Shown: positions 7,118 to 15,790 of the stretch, in pieces
Layout: every line of letters begins with the position of its first letter
How positions within the stretch are numbered: the first letter of the stretch is position 1
NCBI GenBank assembly: GCA_013213745.1
Contig: JABSQH010000142.1
Coordinates: 1-50,618 of the forward strand
Reading direction: 5' to 3'
Length of the DNA: 50,618 nt
From: Ilumatobacteraceae bacterium
GTDB taxonomy: Bacteria > Actinomycetota > Acidimicrobiia > Acidimicrobiales > Ilumatobacteraceae
The notes under the pieces: generated by a model
What the model saw: the letters and a program-made list of their open reading frames with translations, nothing else
Database searches by the model: none
What the model was told of the DNA's origin: nothing
Translations under genes and position numbers: made by a program

Positions 7118-8686
7118 CTAGCGGTGGGCGCGGTACCAGGCGATGAGGGCGTTGGTGGCGGCGTCGTGGCGGTCGGGGGCGGGTTCGCCGGTGAGTTCGG
7201 GCGTGATGTTGTTGGCCAACTCCTTGCCGAGCTCGACACCCCACTGGTCGTAGCTGTCGATTCCCCAGATCGTGCCTTGCACATTGACGATGTGCTCGTA
7301 CAGCGCGATCAGCTGACCGAGCGTCGACGGCGTCAGCTCGTCGGCGAGGATCACCGCACTCGGTCGGTTGCCCTCGAAGTTGCGGTACGGCTCGTCGGTG
7401 TTGTCCCGACCAAAGGCCAGCGCTTCGGATTGGGCGATGAGATTGGCCACCAACAGGTCATGGTGATGACGGTACGGATGGTGCGGGTTGGCGAAGCCGA
7501 TGAAGTCACACGGCACGATGCGCGTGCCCTGGTGAATCAGTTGGTAGAAGGCGTGCTGACCGTTCGTCCCCGGTTCACCCCACACGATCGGCCCCGAATC
7601 GGTGGTCAGTCGGGTGCCGTCGAGGCGCACCGACTTGCCGTTCGACTCCATCTCGAGCTGCTGCAGGTACGCCGGAAAACGGGCGAGTTCGTCGGCATAG
7701 GGCAACACCGCTTTGGTCCACCAACCGAGCACATTGCCGTACCACACGCCGATCAACCCGAGCACCGCTGGCGCGTTGGCTTCGAGCGGCGACTGCGTGA
7801 AGTGTTCGTCGATCGTCCGAAACCCGGCGAGAAACTCGCGGAAGTGATCGGGCCCGATCGCCACCATCAGCGACAAACCGATCGCGGAGTCGACCGAGTA
7901 CCGCCCGCCGACCCAATCCCAGAAGCCGAACATGTTGGCGATGTCGATGCCGAAATCGGCTACCCGCTCGGCGTTGGTCGATACCGCCACGAAGTGATCG
8001 GCAACTGCCTCCTCACCGAGCCCGGCGACGAGCCAGTCGCGCGCAGTACGGGCGTTGGTCAACGTCTCGACGGTGCCGAACGTCTTCGAGGCAACGATGA
8101 ACATCGTCTCGGCAGGTTCGCTGCTCGCCAGCACGTCGGCGATGTCCTGACCATCGACGTTCGACACGAACGAACTGCGGATCCGCGGGTGCGCGAACGC
8201 TTGCAGCGCCCTGGTGGCCATCGCCGGGCCGAGATCGGACCCGCCGATCCCGATGTTGACCACGTGCGTGATCCGCTCGTCGGCACGGACCCGCTCGGCG
8301 AACGCCGCCATCTTGTCGAGCGTCGCATGCACATCGGGGACGACGTCGTGACCGTCGACATACATCGACACCCCTGACCGAGCGCGGAGCGCAACGTGCA
8401 TCACGGCCCGATCCTCGGTGACATTGATGTGCTCGCCCGCGAACATTGCGTCGCGTCGCTGTTCGACACCCGCGGATCGAGCCACATCAAACAGGCCGGC
8501 CAGGATCGAGTCGTCGACGCGATGCTTCGAGTAGTCGACGCGCAGGTCCCCAGCCTGGATCACATAGCGGTCGGCGCGGGTCGGATCGTCGGTGAGCAAC
8601 TGACGCAGCGGAGGCGGTTCTGGGAGCTGGCGCAGCGACGCGAACAGGGTGTCGGGGTCGGGCGCTGGGGCAGAGGTGTCAGGCAT
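7118..8686 (-). CDS. pgi: Glucose-6-phosphate isomerase
   Basis: 522 residues from ATG 8686. PGI family marks are present: the sugar-phosphate site [11 protein letters not shown], the signature LEMESNGKS with catalytic Glu, [15 protein letters not shown] with the ring-opening His, and QWGVELGK near the C-terminus. It interconverts glucose-6-phosphate and fructose-6-phosphate. The start lies 11 bp after the pgl stop, so pgl and pgi form an operon at the branch between glycolysis and the pentose phosphate pathway. An in-frame extension to 8821 is only the shadow of pgl. Repeat copy B begins directly at its stop codon. Confidence 0.97.
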   Translation of the reverse strand: MPDTSAPAPDPDTLFASLRQLPEPPPLRQLLTDDPTRADRYVIQAGDLRVDYSKHRVDDSILAGLFDVARSAGVEQRRDAMFAGEHINVTEDRAVMHVALRARSGVSMYVDGHDVVPDVHATLDKMAAFAERVRADERITHVVNIGIGGSDLGPAMATRALQAFAHPRIRSSFVSNVDGQDIADVLASSEPAETMFIVASKTFGTVETLTNARTARDWLVAGLGEEAVADHFVAVSTNAERVADFGIDIANMFGFWDWVGGRYSVDSAIGLSLMVAIGPDHFREFLAGFRTIDEHFTQSPLEANAPAVLGLIGVWYGNVLGWWTKAVLPYADELARFPAYLQQLEMESNGKSVRLDGTRLTTDSGPIVWGEPGTNGQHAFYQLIHQGTRIVPCDFIGFANPHHPYRHHHDLLVANLIAQSEALAFGRDNTDEPYRNFEGNRPSAVILADELTPSTLGQLIALYEHIVNVQGTIWGIDSYDQWGVELGKELANNITPELTGEPAPDRHDAATNALIAWYRAHR

Positions 8687-8697
8687 CGCAGCGGAAA

Positions 8698-9366
8698 CTA
8701 CTTCGCCGGCGCGAGCGGTGCGGCCGCAGCTGCCGTCGCCGCTGCGGCGCCGTCGAGGAACGCCGTGGTGGCGCTGCGCCGAACGGTGTTGATCGGCAGG
8801 TCGGGATCGCGCAACAACCACCGCTCGACAATCGCCGATTTGCCGGTTCCAGCGGCGAGCACCAAGCGGGCGCGCGCCCCGTTAATCACCGGCGGAGTGA
8901 GCGTCATGCGCCGACGCCCGTGGAACTCGCCGACGAGATCGACGGGCCGTGTGCTGGCCAGCACCTCGGCGTCGCCGGGCGGCCACGAGGCGGTATGTCC
9001 GTCGTCACCGAGGCCGAGGTGGATCACGTCGAAGCGCCCGGGCAACGAGGCCGCGTACCGGCGTGCGGCGGCACGCAGGTCCTTGGCCGTCACCGGCATC
9101 AGCCGCACCGTGCCGGGGAACCCGTCGAGCTGGTCGGCATTGCGGTCGGGGTCGTGGTCGGGCGCAATCCGCTCGTCGACCTGCCAGGTGGTGATGTGCT
9201 CCCAGGGCAGATCGGCGGCGGCCAACGCATCGAGCATCGGCTGCGGCGTGTTGCCGCCGCTCACCGCGAGTGACGCACTCCCCCGCCGACGCACGCCGTT
9301 GACCAGCTTGCGAGTGATGAAGATTGCGGCGTCGCCAGCCGGATCATCGCTGACACGGATGTCCAT
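8698..9366 (-). CDS. pgl: 6-phosphogluconolactonase
   Basis: 222 residues, a little under the usual 230-250. [13 protein letters not shown] near 31-43 matches the sugar-isomerase-like phosphate loop, [16 protein letters not shown] the DER...D..SN region, and [16 protein letters not shown] the catalytic GxGxDGHTAS block. It hydrolyses 6-phosphogluconolactone in the oxidative pentose phosphate pathway. Its partner zwf is not in the window; pgi follows at once. The Ala-rich tail beyond residue 205 is probably unstructured. Confidence 0.93.
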   Translation of the reverse strand: MDIRVSDDPAGDAAIFITRKLVNGVRRRGSASLAVSGGNTPQPMLDALAAADLPWEHITTWQVDERIAPDHDPDRNADQLDGFPGTVRLMPVTAKDLRAAARRYAASLPGRFDVIHLGLGDDGHTASWPPGDAEVLASTRPVDLVGEFHGRRRMTLTPPVINGARARLVLAAGTGKSAIVERWLLRDPDLPINTVRRSATTAFLDGAAAATAAAAAPLAPAK

Positions 9367-9454
9367 GCCCGCAACCTAGATCAGCGTCGACACGTTGCGC
9401 CGAGATCGTCTCGTCGCGTATGCACCCGGCGGTACGGCGGTCTAGCGTTTCGCT

Positions 9455-10534
9455 GTGGGTGAGATCGTCCTCGACGGCGTCACCAAGACGTTTCCCGACA
9501 CGGTGCCGGCGCTCGACCATGTGGTGCTACGTATCGACGACGGAGAGTTCTTCGGCCTCGTCGGACCCTCCGGCTGCGGCAAGAGCACGGTGCTGCGGCT
9601 GATCGCCGGCCTCGAATCGCCGACCGCCGGCCGCATCTTCCTCGGTGAGCGCGACGTGACCGACTGGCCCGAACGCGATCGACACGTCGGCATGGTCACC
9701 CAACAGAACCAGCTGCTCCACCACCTCTCGGCGGCGCGCAACGTGTCGTTCCCGCTCGAGGTGCGCGATCCGAACGGCGAGATCGCACGAGTCCTCGATC
9801 GCGTCCGCGACGAGGCCGCCATGCTCGGCATCGAACATCTTCTCGACCGCTCGCCGGCAAAGTTGTCGGAGGGTGAACGCCGTTTGGTGCAGCTGGCTCG
9901 AGCAGTGGTCAGCTCACCGTCGACGCTGTTGCTCGACGAACCGCTGGCCAACCTCGAAGACCAGGTGCGGATGCGCCTCCGCAATGATGTCGTCTCCGTG
10001 CAACGCAGCCGCTCGTTGACCACCGTGATGGCCACGGCGAGCCAACAGGACGCCATGGCAATGTGCGACCGGATCGCGGTGTTGTTCGACGGCATCGTCC
10101 ACCAAGTCGGCGACCCCTACGACGTCTACGACCATCCGGCGACCACGAGCGTCGCTGCGTTCTTCGGCGAGCCGGCGATGAACCTGCTGCATGCGACCGT
10201 GCAGCCAGACGGGGCGCTCGACGTGCTGGGCGTCACGTTGCGTACGGCACGGCAGGTACCCGAACCGGGTGCCGACGTGATTGTCGGCGTGCGACCCGAC
10301 GAGGTGATCCTCGGCGGCGCGCTCGACGACACCATCGAGGTCGGTGTGGTGGCGACCGAGCCGCTCGGCCACGTCACCCATGTGCACGCCGAGACACGTC
10401 GTGGCAGCCGGTTCAACTGTGTGATGCGCGGGGCCCCACCACCGCTCGGCACGACCCTCGACGTGGGGCTGCCGGGGCACCGCGTCCACCTGTTCGAGGC
10501 GATCTCCGGCGACGCGCTGTCCCATCCTGCGTAG
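9455..10534 (+). CDS. ABC transporter ATP-binding protein, MalK/UgpC-PotA type
   Basis: 359 residues with a GTG start. Walker A GPSGCGKST at about 36-44, Q-loop TQQNQ, a signature LSEGERR in place of LSGGQ, Walker B STLLLDEPLANLED, and a C-terminal TOBE-like regulatory domain from about 240. Known relatives energise sugar, glycerol-phosphate, polyamine or iron importers. No permease or binding protein sits beside it, and the downstream gene is convergent, so its partner must be elsewhere. Gly to Glu in the signature motif and the H-loop change (TASQQDA instead of a histidine) are unusual and could lower ATPase activity. Confidence 0.87.
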   Translation: MGEIVLDGVTKTFPDTVPALDHVVLRIDDGEFFGLVGPSGCGKSTVLRLIAGLESPTAGRIFLGERDVTDWPERDRHVGMVTQQNQLLHHLSAARNVSFPLEVRDPNGEIARVLDRVRDEAAMLGIEHLLDRSPAKLSEGERRLVQLARAVVSSPSTLLLDEPLANLEDQVRMRLRNDVVSVQRSRSLTTVMATASQQDAMAMCDRIAVLFDGIVHQVGDPYDVYDHPATTSVAAFFGEPAMNLLHATVQPDGALDVLGVTLRTARQVPEPGADVIVGVRPDEVILGGALDDTIEVGVVATEPLGHVTHVHAETRRGSRFNCVMRGAPPPLGTTLDVGLPGHRVHLFEAISGDALSHPA

Positions 10535-10573
10535 TCCGCCACGGCGCCGCGCCCTGACCCAGCGCACGCGGGA

Positions 10574-12211
10574 CTAGATGGTGGGGGTTTCGACGTGGCG
10601 GCCGAACACCTCGCCGAGGGCGCCCATCATTTCGCCGAGCGTCACGTAGGCATTCGATGCTGCGATCAGCGCCGGCATCAGGTTGATGTCGGGATCGGCT
10701 GCCTCGGTGCGGATGCGCGTCAGCGCTGCGGCAACGGCATCGCTGTCGCGGTTTTGGCGGACCTGCTCCAACCGCTTGCGTTGCCGCTGTTCGTCGTCGT
10801 TCGTGATCCGCAGGATCGACAGATCGTCGTCATCGTTGCCCTCGGTGTGCGCGTTCACACCGACCACAACCCGTTGCCCGGCGTTGAACCGCTGTTCGAG
10901 TTCGTAGGCCGACTCGGCGATGTGCCCCTGGAACCAGTTCTCCTCGATGCCGCAGATGACGCCGTCGAGCATCGAGCCGTCGCCCATCGCGTCGAGTTCG
11001 GCGAACAGCGCTTCGGCGCGCTCTTCGACCTCGTCGGTCAACGCCTCGACGAAGTGTGATCCGCCGAGCGGATCGGCGACGTGGGCGACGTTCGTCTCGT
11101 TGGCGATCACCTGTTGGGTGCGCAGCGCAATCCGCGCCGCCTTCTCGGTCGGCAGCGCCAACGCCTCGTCCATCGAATTGGTGTGCAGCGACTGTGTGCC
11201 GCCGAGCACACCGGCCAATGCCTCGATCGCCGTGCGCACGATGTTCACCTCGGGCTGCTGGGCGGTGAGCGACACGCCCGCGGTTTGGGTATGGAACCGC
11301 AACTGCATCGATCGCTCGGACTCGGCGCCATAGCGCTCACGCGTCCACCGCGCCCAGATCCGCCGGGCGGCGCGGTACTTGGCGATCTCTTCGAAGAAGT
11401 CGATGTGTGCGTTGAAGAAGAACGACAAGCGAGGTGCAAATGCGTCGACCGGGAGCCCCGCCTGCATGGCCAACTCGACGTAGGCGAAGCCGTTCGCCAA
11501 GGTGAACGCGAGCTCTTCGGCAGCGGTCGAGCCGGCCTCGCGAATGTGATAGCCGGAGATCGAGATGGTGTGCCACCGCGGCATCTCGGCCGTGGCGAAC
11601 GAGATCGTGTCGCGTACCAGCCGCATCGACGGACGCGGTGGGAACACGAACTCCTTCTGTGCTTGGTACTCCTTCAAGATGTCGTTCTGCAGCGTGCCGC
11701 CGAGCTGTGACCGCTCGACGCCGGCGGCTTCGGCCTGGGCGACGAACATCGCCATGATCGGGGCGGCGGGACTGTTGATCGTCATCGACGTGGTGATCTC
11801 GCCGAGATCGATGCCGGCGTACAGGTCCTCCATGTCGGCGAGCGTGTCGACGGCGACGCCGCACCGGCCGACTTCACCCAAGGCCATCGCGTCGTCGGAG
11901 TCGATGCCGAGCAAGGTCGGCATGTCGAACGCCGTCGAGAGGCCGTCACCGCCGGCGCGGATGATCTCCTTGAACCGCCAGTTGGTGTCGTCGGCGGTCC
12001 CGAAGCCGGCGAACATGCGCATCGTCCACAGCTTCGAGCGGTACATCGATGCGTACGGACCGCGGGTGTAGGGGTACTGACCGGGATACTCACCGTCGTC
12101 GGGACCGTACGCCGCGTCGAGGGGAATCCCCGACATCGTCTCGAACACCGCCTCGCGTGTCGGCGCATCGGCGACGGCGCGCTCCCATTGCTGCCGGTTG
12201 CTCTCCACCAT
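10574..12211 (-). CDS. Acyl-CoA mutase large subunit, isobutyryl-CoA mutase-like
   Basis: 545 residues covering only the catalytic TIM-barrel part of the methylmalonyl-CoA mutase family; there is no B12 domain. Aligned by eye to Propionibacterium methylmalonyl-CoA mutase with a constant offset of 22, catalytic H244 corresponds to H222 (SISGYH), but Y89 becomes F67 (RMFAGF) and the carboxylate-binding R207 becomes Q185 (EYQAQK). Phe plus Gln at these places is the published signature of isobutyryl-CoA mutase, which interconverts isobutyryl- and n-butyryl-CoA. The B12 subunit is probably 4733-5128. A GGAGG ribosome binding site precedes the ATG. Many genome annotations would call this methylmalonyl-CoA mutase. 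Confidence 0.9.
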   Translation of the reverse strand: MVESNRQQWERAVADAPTREAVFETMSGIPLDAAYGPDDGEYPGQYPYTRGPYASMYRSKLWTMRMFAGFGTADDTNWRFKEIIRAGGDGLSTAFDMPTLLGIDSDDAMALGEVGRCGVAVDTLADMEDLYAGIDLGEITTSMTINSPAAPIMAMFVAQAEAAGVERSQLGGTLQNDILKEYQAQKEFVFPPRPSMRLVRDTISFATAEMPRWHTISISGYHIREAGSTAAEELAFTLANGFAYVELAMQAGLPVDAFAPRLSFFFNAHIDFFEEIAKYRAARRIWARWTRERYGAESERSMQLRFHTQTAGVSLTAQQPEVNIVRTAIEALAGVLGGTQSLHTNSMDEALALPTEKAARIALRTQQVIANETNVAHVADPLGGSHFVEALTDEVEERAEALFAELDAMGDGSMLDGVICGIEENWFQGHIAESAYELEQRFNAGQRVVVGVNAHTEGNDDDDLSILRITNDDEQRQRKRLEQVRQNRDSDAVAAALTRIRTEAADPDINLMPALIAASNAYVTLGEMMGALGEVFGRHVETPTI

Positions 12212-12266
12212 CGTGCCTCCGATACATCTGCGGCGCGGTGCGCCGTGATCCGTAGCCTACGAATCG

Positions 12267-13190
12267 ATGCACGGGGAGGCGAACGGAAGCGACAACCGAG
12301 TCGCCCGCGGTGTCGAGTACGCCGTCGCCGCCTATCTGCTGTGGGGCTTCCTCACGATCTATTGGAAGCAGCTCGACGGCTTCGATGCGGTCGAGTTGAT
12401 CGCCTGGCGAATGGTGTGCGCCTCGGTGGTGATGGCCGTGGTGGTCACCGTGCGCGGTTCGTGGTCGACGATGCGTGTGGCGTTCTCGTCACGGTCGACC
12501 GTGTTGCGTCTCGCCGCGGCCGCAGCGCTGCTGACGATCAATTGGGGAAGCTACGTGTGGGCCGTGGTCAACGACCGCGTGATCGAAACTGCACTCGGCT
12601 ACTTCCTCGCACCGCTCGGCACGATGGCGATCGGGGTGCTCGTGTTCGGCGAGACACCGACGCGTGCGCAGCGGGTGGCCTTCGTGTTGGCGTCGATCGC
12701 TGTGGTGGTGCTGACCGTGTCCTACGGACGGCCCCCGTGGATCGCGGTCGTCATTGCTGCGACGTGGAGCGCGTACGGCGCGGCGAAACGGACCATCTCG
12801 CTCGGACCGGTGGAAAGCCTCGCCGGGGAGACGTTCATCGCCATCGTGCCTGCGGCAATCGGCATCGTTGCGCTGTCGTTCGGTGCAACGAGCGTCGTGT
12901 CCAGCGCGACACCGACCGAGTGGGTGTTCGTGCTCGGCACGGGCATCGTCACCGCAGTCCCACTGCTGTTGTTCGCCCGCGCCGCCCAGACAGTGCCGTT
13001 CACGCTGCTCGGCCCGCTCAACCTGCTGGTGCCGGTGATCAACTTCGGTCTGGGCTGGTGGTGGTACGGCGAGTCGATGCCCGCCGAACGCATCGTGGGG
13101 TTCGCCTTCGTGTGGGCGGCGCTGTTCGTCGTGACGTGGGACCAGGTGTCGACCCGCCGGCGGGTGGCCCCGATGCGGGCGACGGCCTGA
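12267..13190 (+). CDS. rarD: RarD-type EamA-family membrane transporter
   Basis: 307 residues with about ten hydrophobic segments in two EamA repeats. The N-terminal GVEYAVAAYLLWGFLTIYWKQL stretch and the later INWGSYVWAVVNDRVIETALGYF region are characteristic of RarD. The substrate of this DMT-superfamily subgroup is not known with certainty. The stop codon shares a base with the ATG of the following small lipoprotein (TGATG). Confidence 0.9.
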   Translation: MHGEANGSDNRVARGVEYAVAAYLLWGFLTIYWKQLDGFDAVELIAWRMVCASVVMAVVVTVRGSWSTMRVAFSSRSTVLRLAAAAALLTINWGSYVWAVVNDRVIETALGYFLAPLGTMAIGVLVFGETPTRAQRVAFVLASIAVVVLTVSYGRPPWIAVVIAATWSAYGAAKRTISLGPVESLAGETFIAIVPAAIGIVALSFGATSVVSSATPTEWVFVLGTGIVTAVPLLLFARAAQTVPFTLLGPLNLLVPVINFGLGWWWYGESMPAERIVGFAFVWAALFVVTWDQVSTRRRVAPMRATA

Positions 13191-13552
13191 TGTACCGTCG
13201 GAGCGTGCAGCGGCGCGCTGTTGACCTCCCGATCTCCATCCTTGCGGCGGGCGCCGTGCTCTCCTCCTGCTTCACCTCCACTGCCGATTTCCAGAACGAT
13301 GCGGAGGACTTCATCGAGAACGATGAAGGAGTCGCCGAGGAGGTGGGCGGGGTCGACGTTGTCTCTGCGATCTGCGAGGAGCCGCCGAACCGCGATCCCG
13401 ACACGACCTTTGCCTGTGCGGGCACGACCGCGAACGACGAGGTGTGGGGTTTCGAGGTCGTCATCCTCGACAGCAACGAGTACGCCGTGAGCATCAACTG
13501 CTTCGGCGATGTCTCCAACGACTGTGGCGCCGCGCTGGTCTCGGAGCCCTGA
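13190..13552 (+). CDS. Small secreted lipoprotein, DUF4333-like
   Basis: 120 residues from ATG 13190, which overlaps the rarD stop; GTG 13205 is an alternative start. Arg-rich N-terminus, hydrophobic ISILAAGAVLSS and lipobox Cys27, then an acidic segment and a domain with three further cysteines (CEEP, FACAG, INCFG, NDCGA). The layout resembles small actinobacterial DUF4333 lipoproteins, which have no known function. The match is by eye and weak. The frame is open far upstream inside rarD, but that part is a shadow. Confidence 0.65.
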   Translation: MYRRSVQRRAVDLPISILAAGAVLSSCFTSTADFQNDAEDFIENDEGVAEEVGGVDVVSAICEEPPNRDPDTTFACAGTTANDEVWGFEVVILDSNEYAVSINCFGDVSNDCGAALVSEP

Positions 13553-13652
13553 GCGCCCTCGGCGCCCCAGATGGAACGGTGTTGACCGGGATCTCGCGCG
13601 TCGCTGACGGTGACCTGCAAGAGTGGCGTGGTCTACACCTAGGGAGGAACCC

Positions 13653-14135
13653 ATGGAGAAGAAGTTCTTGGCGATCGCAGCCGCGGGCGCATTGGTCCTG
13701 GCCGCGTGCGGCGACGACGACGGCGGCGGCAGCAGCAGCGATCTGACCGATGATCAGCAGGCGGCCGCAGACGCGGCGTTGGAAACCGACGACGGAGGCG
13801 ATCTCGCTCTCGATCGAGACTGTGTCGAAGAGGTTGCCAGCCAGCTGTCCGACGCAGACGCCGCGGCGATCGCAGAGTCGGGTGGCGGGATTGCCGAGCT
13901 GAGCGAAGAGGGTCAGAACCTCACGCTCGAGCTGTTCAATTGCGCCGATTTCGACGCAATCGCCAACACCTTCATCGCCGGGCTCGAAGAGTCGGGAACA
14001 CCGTTCGATGAAGGATGCGTGCGCGAAGGCCTCGAGGACTTCGACGTCGCCGACCTCGCCGCAGCCGGTCAGGGCGATGAGCCACCTGCGGAACTCATCA
14101 CCGGGTTGATCGACTGCTTCGAGCTCGGCGGCTGA
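13653..14135 (+). CDS. Small acidic lipoprotein, unknown function
   Basis: 160 residues with a strong AGGGAGGA ribosome binding site 5 bp before ATG 13653. Signal peptide KKFLAIAAAGALVLAAC with the lipidated Cys near 19, an acidic Gly/Ser linker, and a compact acidic domain with four Cys (RDCVEE, FNCADF, EGCVRE, IDCFEL) likely forming two disulfides. The signal peptide closely resembles that of the binding protein at 14275-15744. No family recognised. Transcription would meet the hairpin at 14197-14230. Confidence 0.85.
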   Translation: MEKKFLAIAAAGALVLAACGDDDGGGSSSDLTDDQQAAADAALETDDGGDLALDRDCVEEVASQLSDADAAAIAESGGGIAELSEEGQNLTLELFNCADFDAIANTFIAGLEESGTPFDEGCVREGLEDFDVADLAAAGQGDEPPAELITGLIDCFELGG

Positions 14136-14196
14136 CCGCACCGCTCAACAACAGCACAGAACACGCCGGGCGGCGTGAACGCCTCCCAGACGCGAG

Positions 14197-14230
14197 CGGG
14201 CCCGCTCACCTCGTGAGGTGAGCGGGCCCG
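14197..14230. terminator. Bidirectional terminator hairpin
   Basis: 14-bp perfect stem CGGGCCCGCTCACC / GGTGAGCGGGCCCG with a 6-nt loop, between convergent genes ending at 14135 (+) and 14275 (-). Very stable; serves both strands. Confidence 0.85.
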
Positions 14231-14274
14231 ATTCGTTGTCGGGGCATGTCGATCAGTGCCGACACGCCGTTGGA

Positions 14275-15744
14275 TCAGCTGCCCGTGTAGACCCCGAGCG
14301 AGCCTTCCAGGTTGATGATGTCGCCCTGCTCCTCGAACCCGCCGGCTTCGGCGTTCCACACGAGGATCTGCGAGCCCTCACCGATGTATCCGTCTTCGGT
14401 GTTCATCCGGTAGGTCAGCCCGTCACGCAGCAGGTTGCTGACGTGGTCGATGTTGCGAGCCGCGTTGATGATCGTCTCCCGGCTCAGCTCGCCGGCGTCG
14501 GCAGCTTCCTGGATGACGTGCACCGTGAGCTCCATCGACTCCCAACCAGCAAGGGCGATACCGCCCGGGTCAGCGTCGGAACCCGTCGCCGCAAACGCCT
14601 CGAGGTAGGCGATGGCGCCCGGATCGTTGGCTGCGGTGTCGGGGTTGTTGACGTCCTTCAGGTTGTTCGACGAGTAGACGCCGTCGGCGCCGCCGTTGTC
14701 GACCGGTCCGAAGAAGATCGGGTTGGCGCAGGTGGCCGTCTGGTACACCGCCGGGTCGAAGTCCGGATTCGCCGCCTTGGCGTTACCCAGCTCGGTCATG
14801 AATGCGGTGCACTGGCCGCCGAGCGGGATCGCCAAGATGGCGTCGGGGTTGGCCTCAACGAGGTTGGTCATCTGACCGCTCGGGGCACCCGAGTCAGCCG
14901 GGTCGATGACTTCCTCGGCGACGATGTCGAGCCCGAGTTCGTCGGCGGCAACGTTGAACGCATTGACGTAGCTCTGGCCGAACTCGTTGTTCACGTAGAA
15001 CAGTCCGACGCTCGCACCCTCACCGATGTTCTCGATGATCCAGTTGGCCCACACGGCCGACTCGATGTCGTAGGCCACCAGCAGACCGGTGGTCCATGGG
15101 AACTCGTCGACCGCACCCCAGTTGGGGGCACCTGTCGACGCCCACAGCTGCGGGACGCACTGGGCGTTGAGGTCGGCCTGGATCGCCAGGTTGTTCGGCG
15201 AACCGATGACGCCGCCGAGCACGGCGACCTCGTCATCGAAGACGAGCTCGTCGGAGTTGGCCTTGGTGAGGTCGGCGGTGTACTGGTCGTCCTTGATGAT
15301 CAGTTCGAGTTCCTGGCCGTTGACGCCACCGAATTCGGAGTTGTAGTAGTCGATGTACGCCTGCTGGCCGGCGCCGAACGGCGCGAACAACACAGCCGGT
15401 CCGCCGGACAGCGGAATCGACGTCCCGATCTTGATCGTGCCTTCGATGGTGGCCGTGGCCGCGTCGGGGTCCTCACACGCCGACGTGTCGACGGCGAATG
15501 CAGCACCTTCGGCGACGGCTTCTTCGTCGTCGGCGGAGCCCTCGTCGGCCTCGGTGGTCTCGGTCGTCGCCTCGGTCGTCTCGGTGGTCTCGGACGTCTC
15601 GGTCGTCTCGGTCGTCTCCTCAGCGGCGGTCGTCTCCGACGCTGCGGTCGTGTCGCTCGAGCCTCCGTCGTCGTCGTCGCCACATGCGGCGATCACGAGT
15701 GCGCTCGCTGCGGCGAGGGCAAAAAGCTTCTTGCTTGTGCGCAT
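14275..15744 (-). CDS. Branched-chain amino acid-type ABC transporter substrate-binding lipoprotein
   Basis: 489 residues. Lipoprotein signal ending LVIAAC (Cys21), an acidic DDDDGG, then a Thr/Glu/Ala linker to about residue 70, and a periplasmic-binding-protein type I domain from about 90 (GTIKIGTSIPLSGG). Known: Peripla_BP_6 proteins bind branched-chain amino acids, amides or other small ligands. It is the last gene of the livGFHM cluster, 46 bp after livM, with its own GGGGG ribosome binding site, and ends at a strong terminator. The ligand cannot be assigned from sequence. Confidence 0.92.
   Translation of the reverse strand: MRTSKKLFALAAASALVIAACGDDDDGGSSDTTAASETTAAEETTETTETSETTETTEATTETTEADEGSADDEEAVAEGAAFAVDTSACEDPDAATATIEGTIKIGTSIPLSGGPAVLFAPFGAGQQAYIDYYNSEFGGVNGQELELIIKDDQYTADLTKANSDELVFDDEVAVLGGVIGSPNNLAIQADLNAQCVPQLWASTGAPNWGAVDEFPWTTGLLVAYDIESAVWANWIIENIGEGASVGLFYVNNEFGQSYVNAFNVAADELGLDIVAEEVIDPADSGAPSGQMTNLVEANPDAILAIPLGGQCTAFMTELGNAKAANPDFDPAVYQTATCANPIFFGPVDNGGADGVYSSNNLKDVNNPDTAANDPGAIAYLEAFAATGSDADPGGIALAGWESMELTVHVIQEAADAGELSRETIINAARNIDHVSNLLRDGLTYRMNTEDGYIGEGSQILVWNAEAGGFEEQGDIINLEGSLGVYTGS
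15540..15657 (-). repeat. Low-complexity Thr/Glu codon repeat inside the binding protein
   Basis: Tandem near-copies of a GAGACGACCGAGACC-like unit (reads GGTCTCGGTCGTCTC on plus) encode the TTETTETSETT linker between lipid anchor and ligand domain. Such repeats can vary in length between strains by slippage. Confidence 0.7.
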
Positions 15745-15790
15745 GTTTGAGGTCCCCCTTGATAGGTGCGCTGTTTTCGATTGATCACGC

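Noticed and set aside
12119-12132. GGGGAATCCCC inside the mutase gene, resembling the core of the dispersed repeat
   Set aside because: Only this core matches; the hairpin arms and flanks are missing and it is coding sequence.
12188-13189. Upstream part of the small lipoprotein frame inside rarD
   Set aside because: rarD is certain from its membrane pattern; only the part from 13190 has a signal peptide and is kept.
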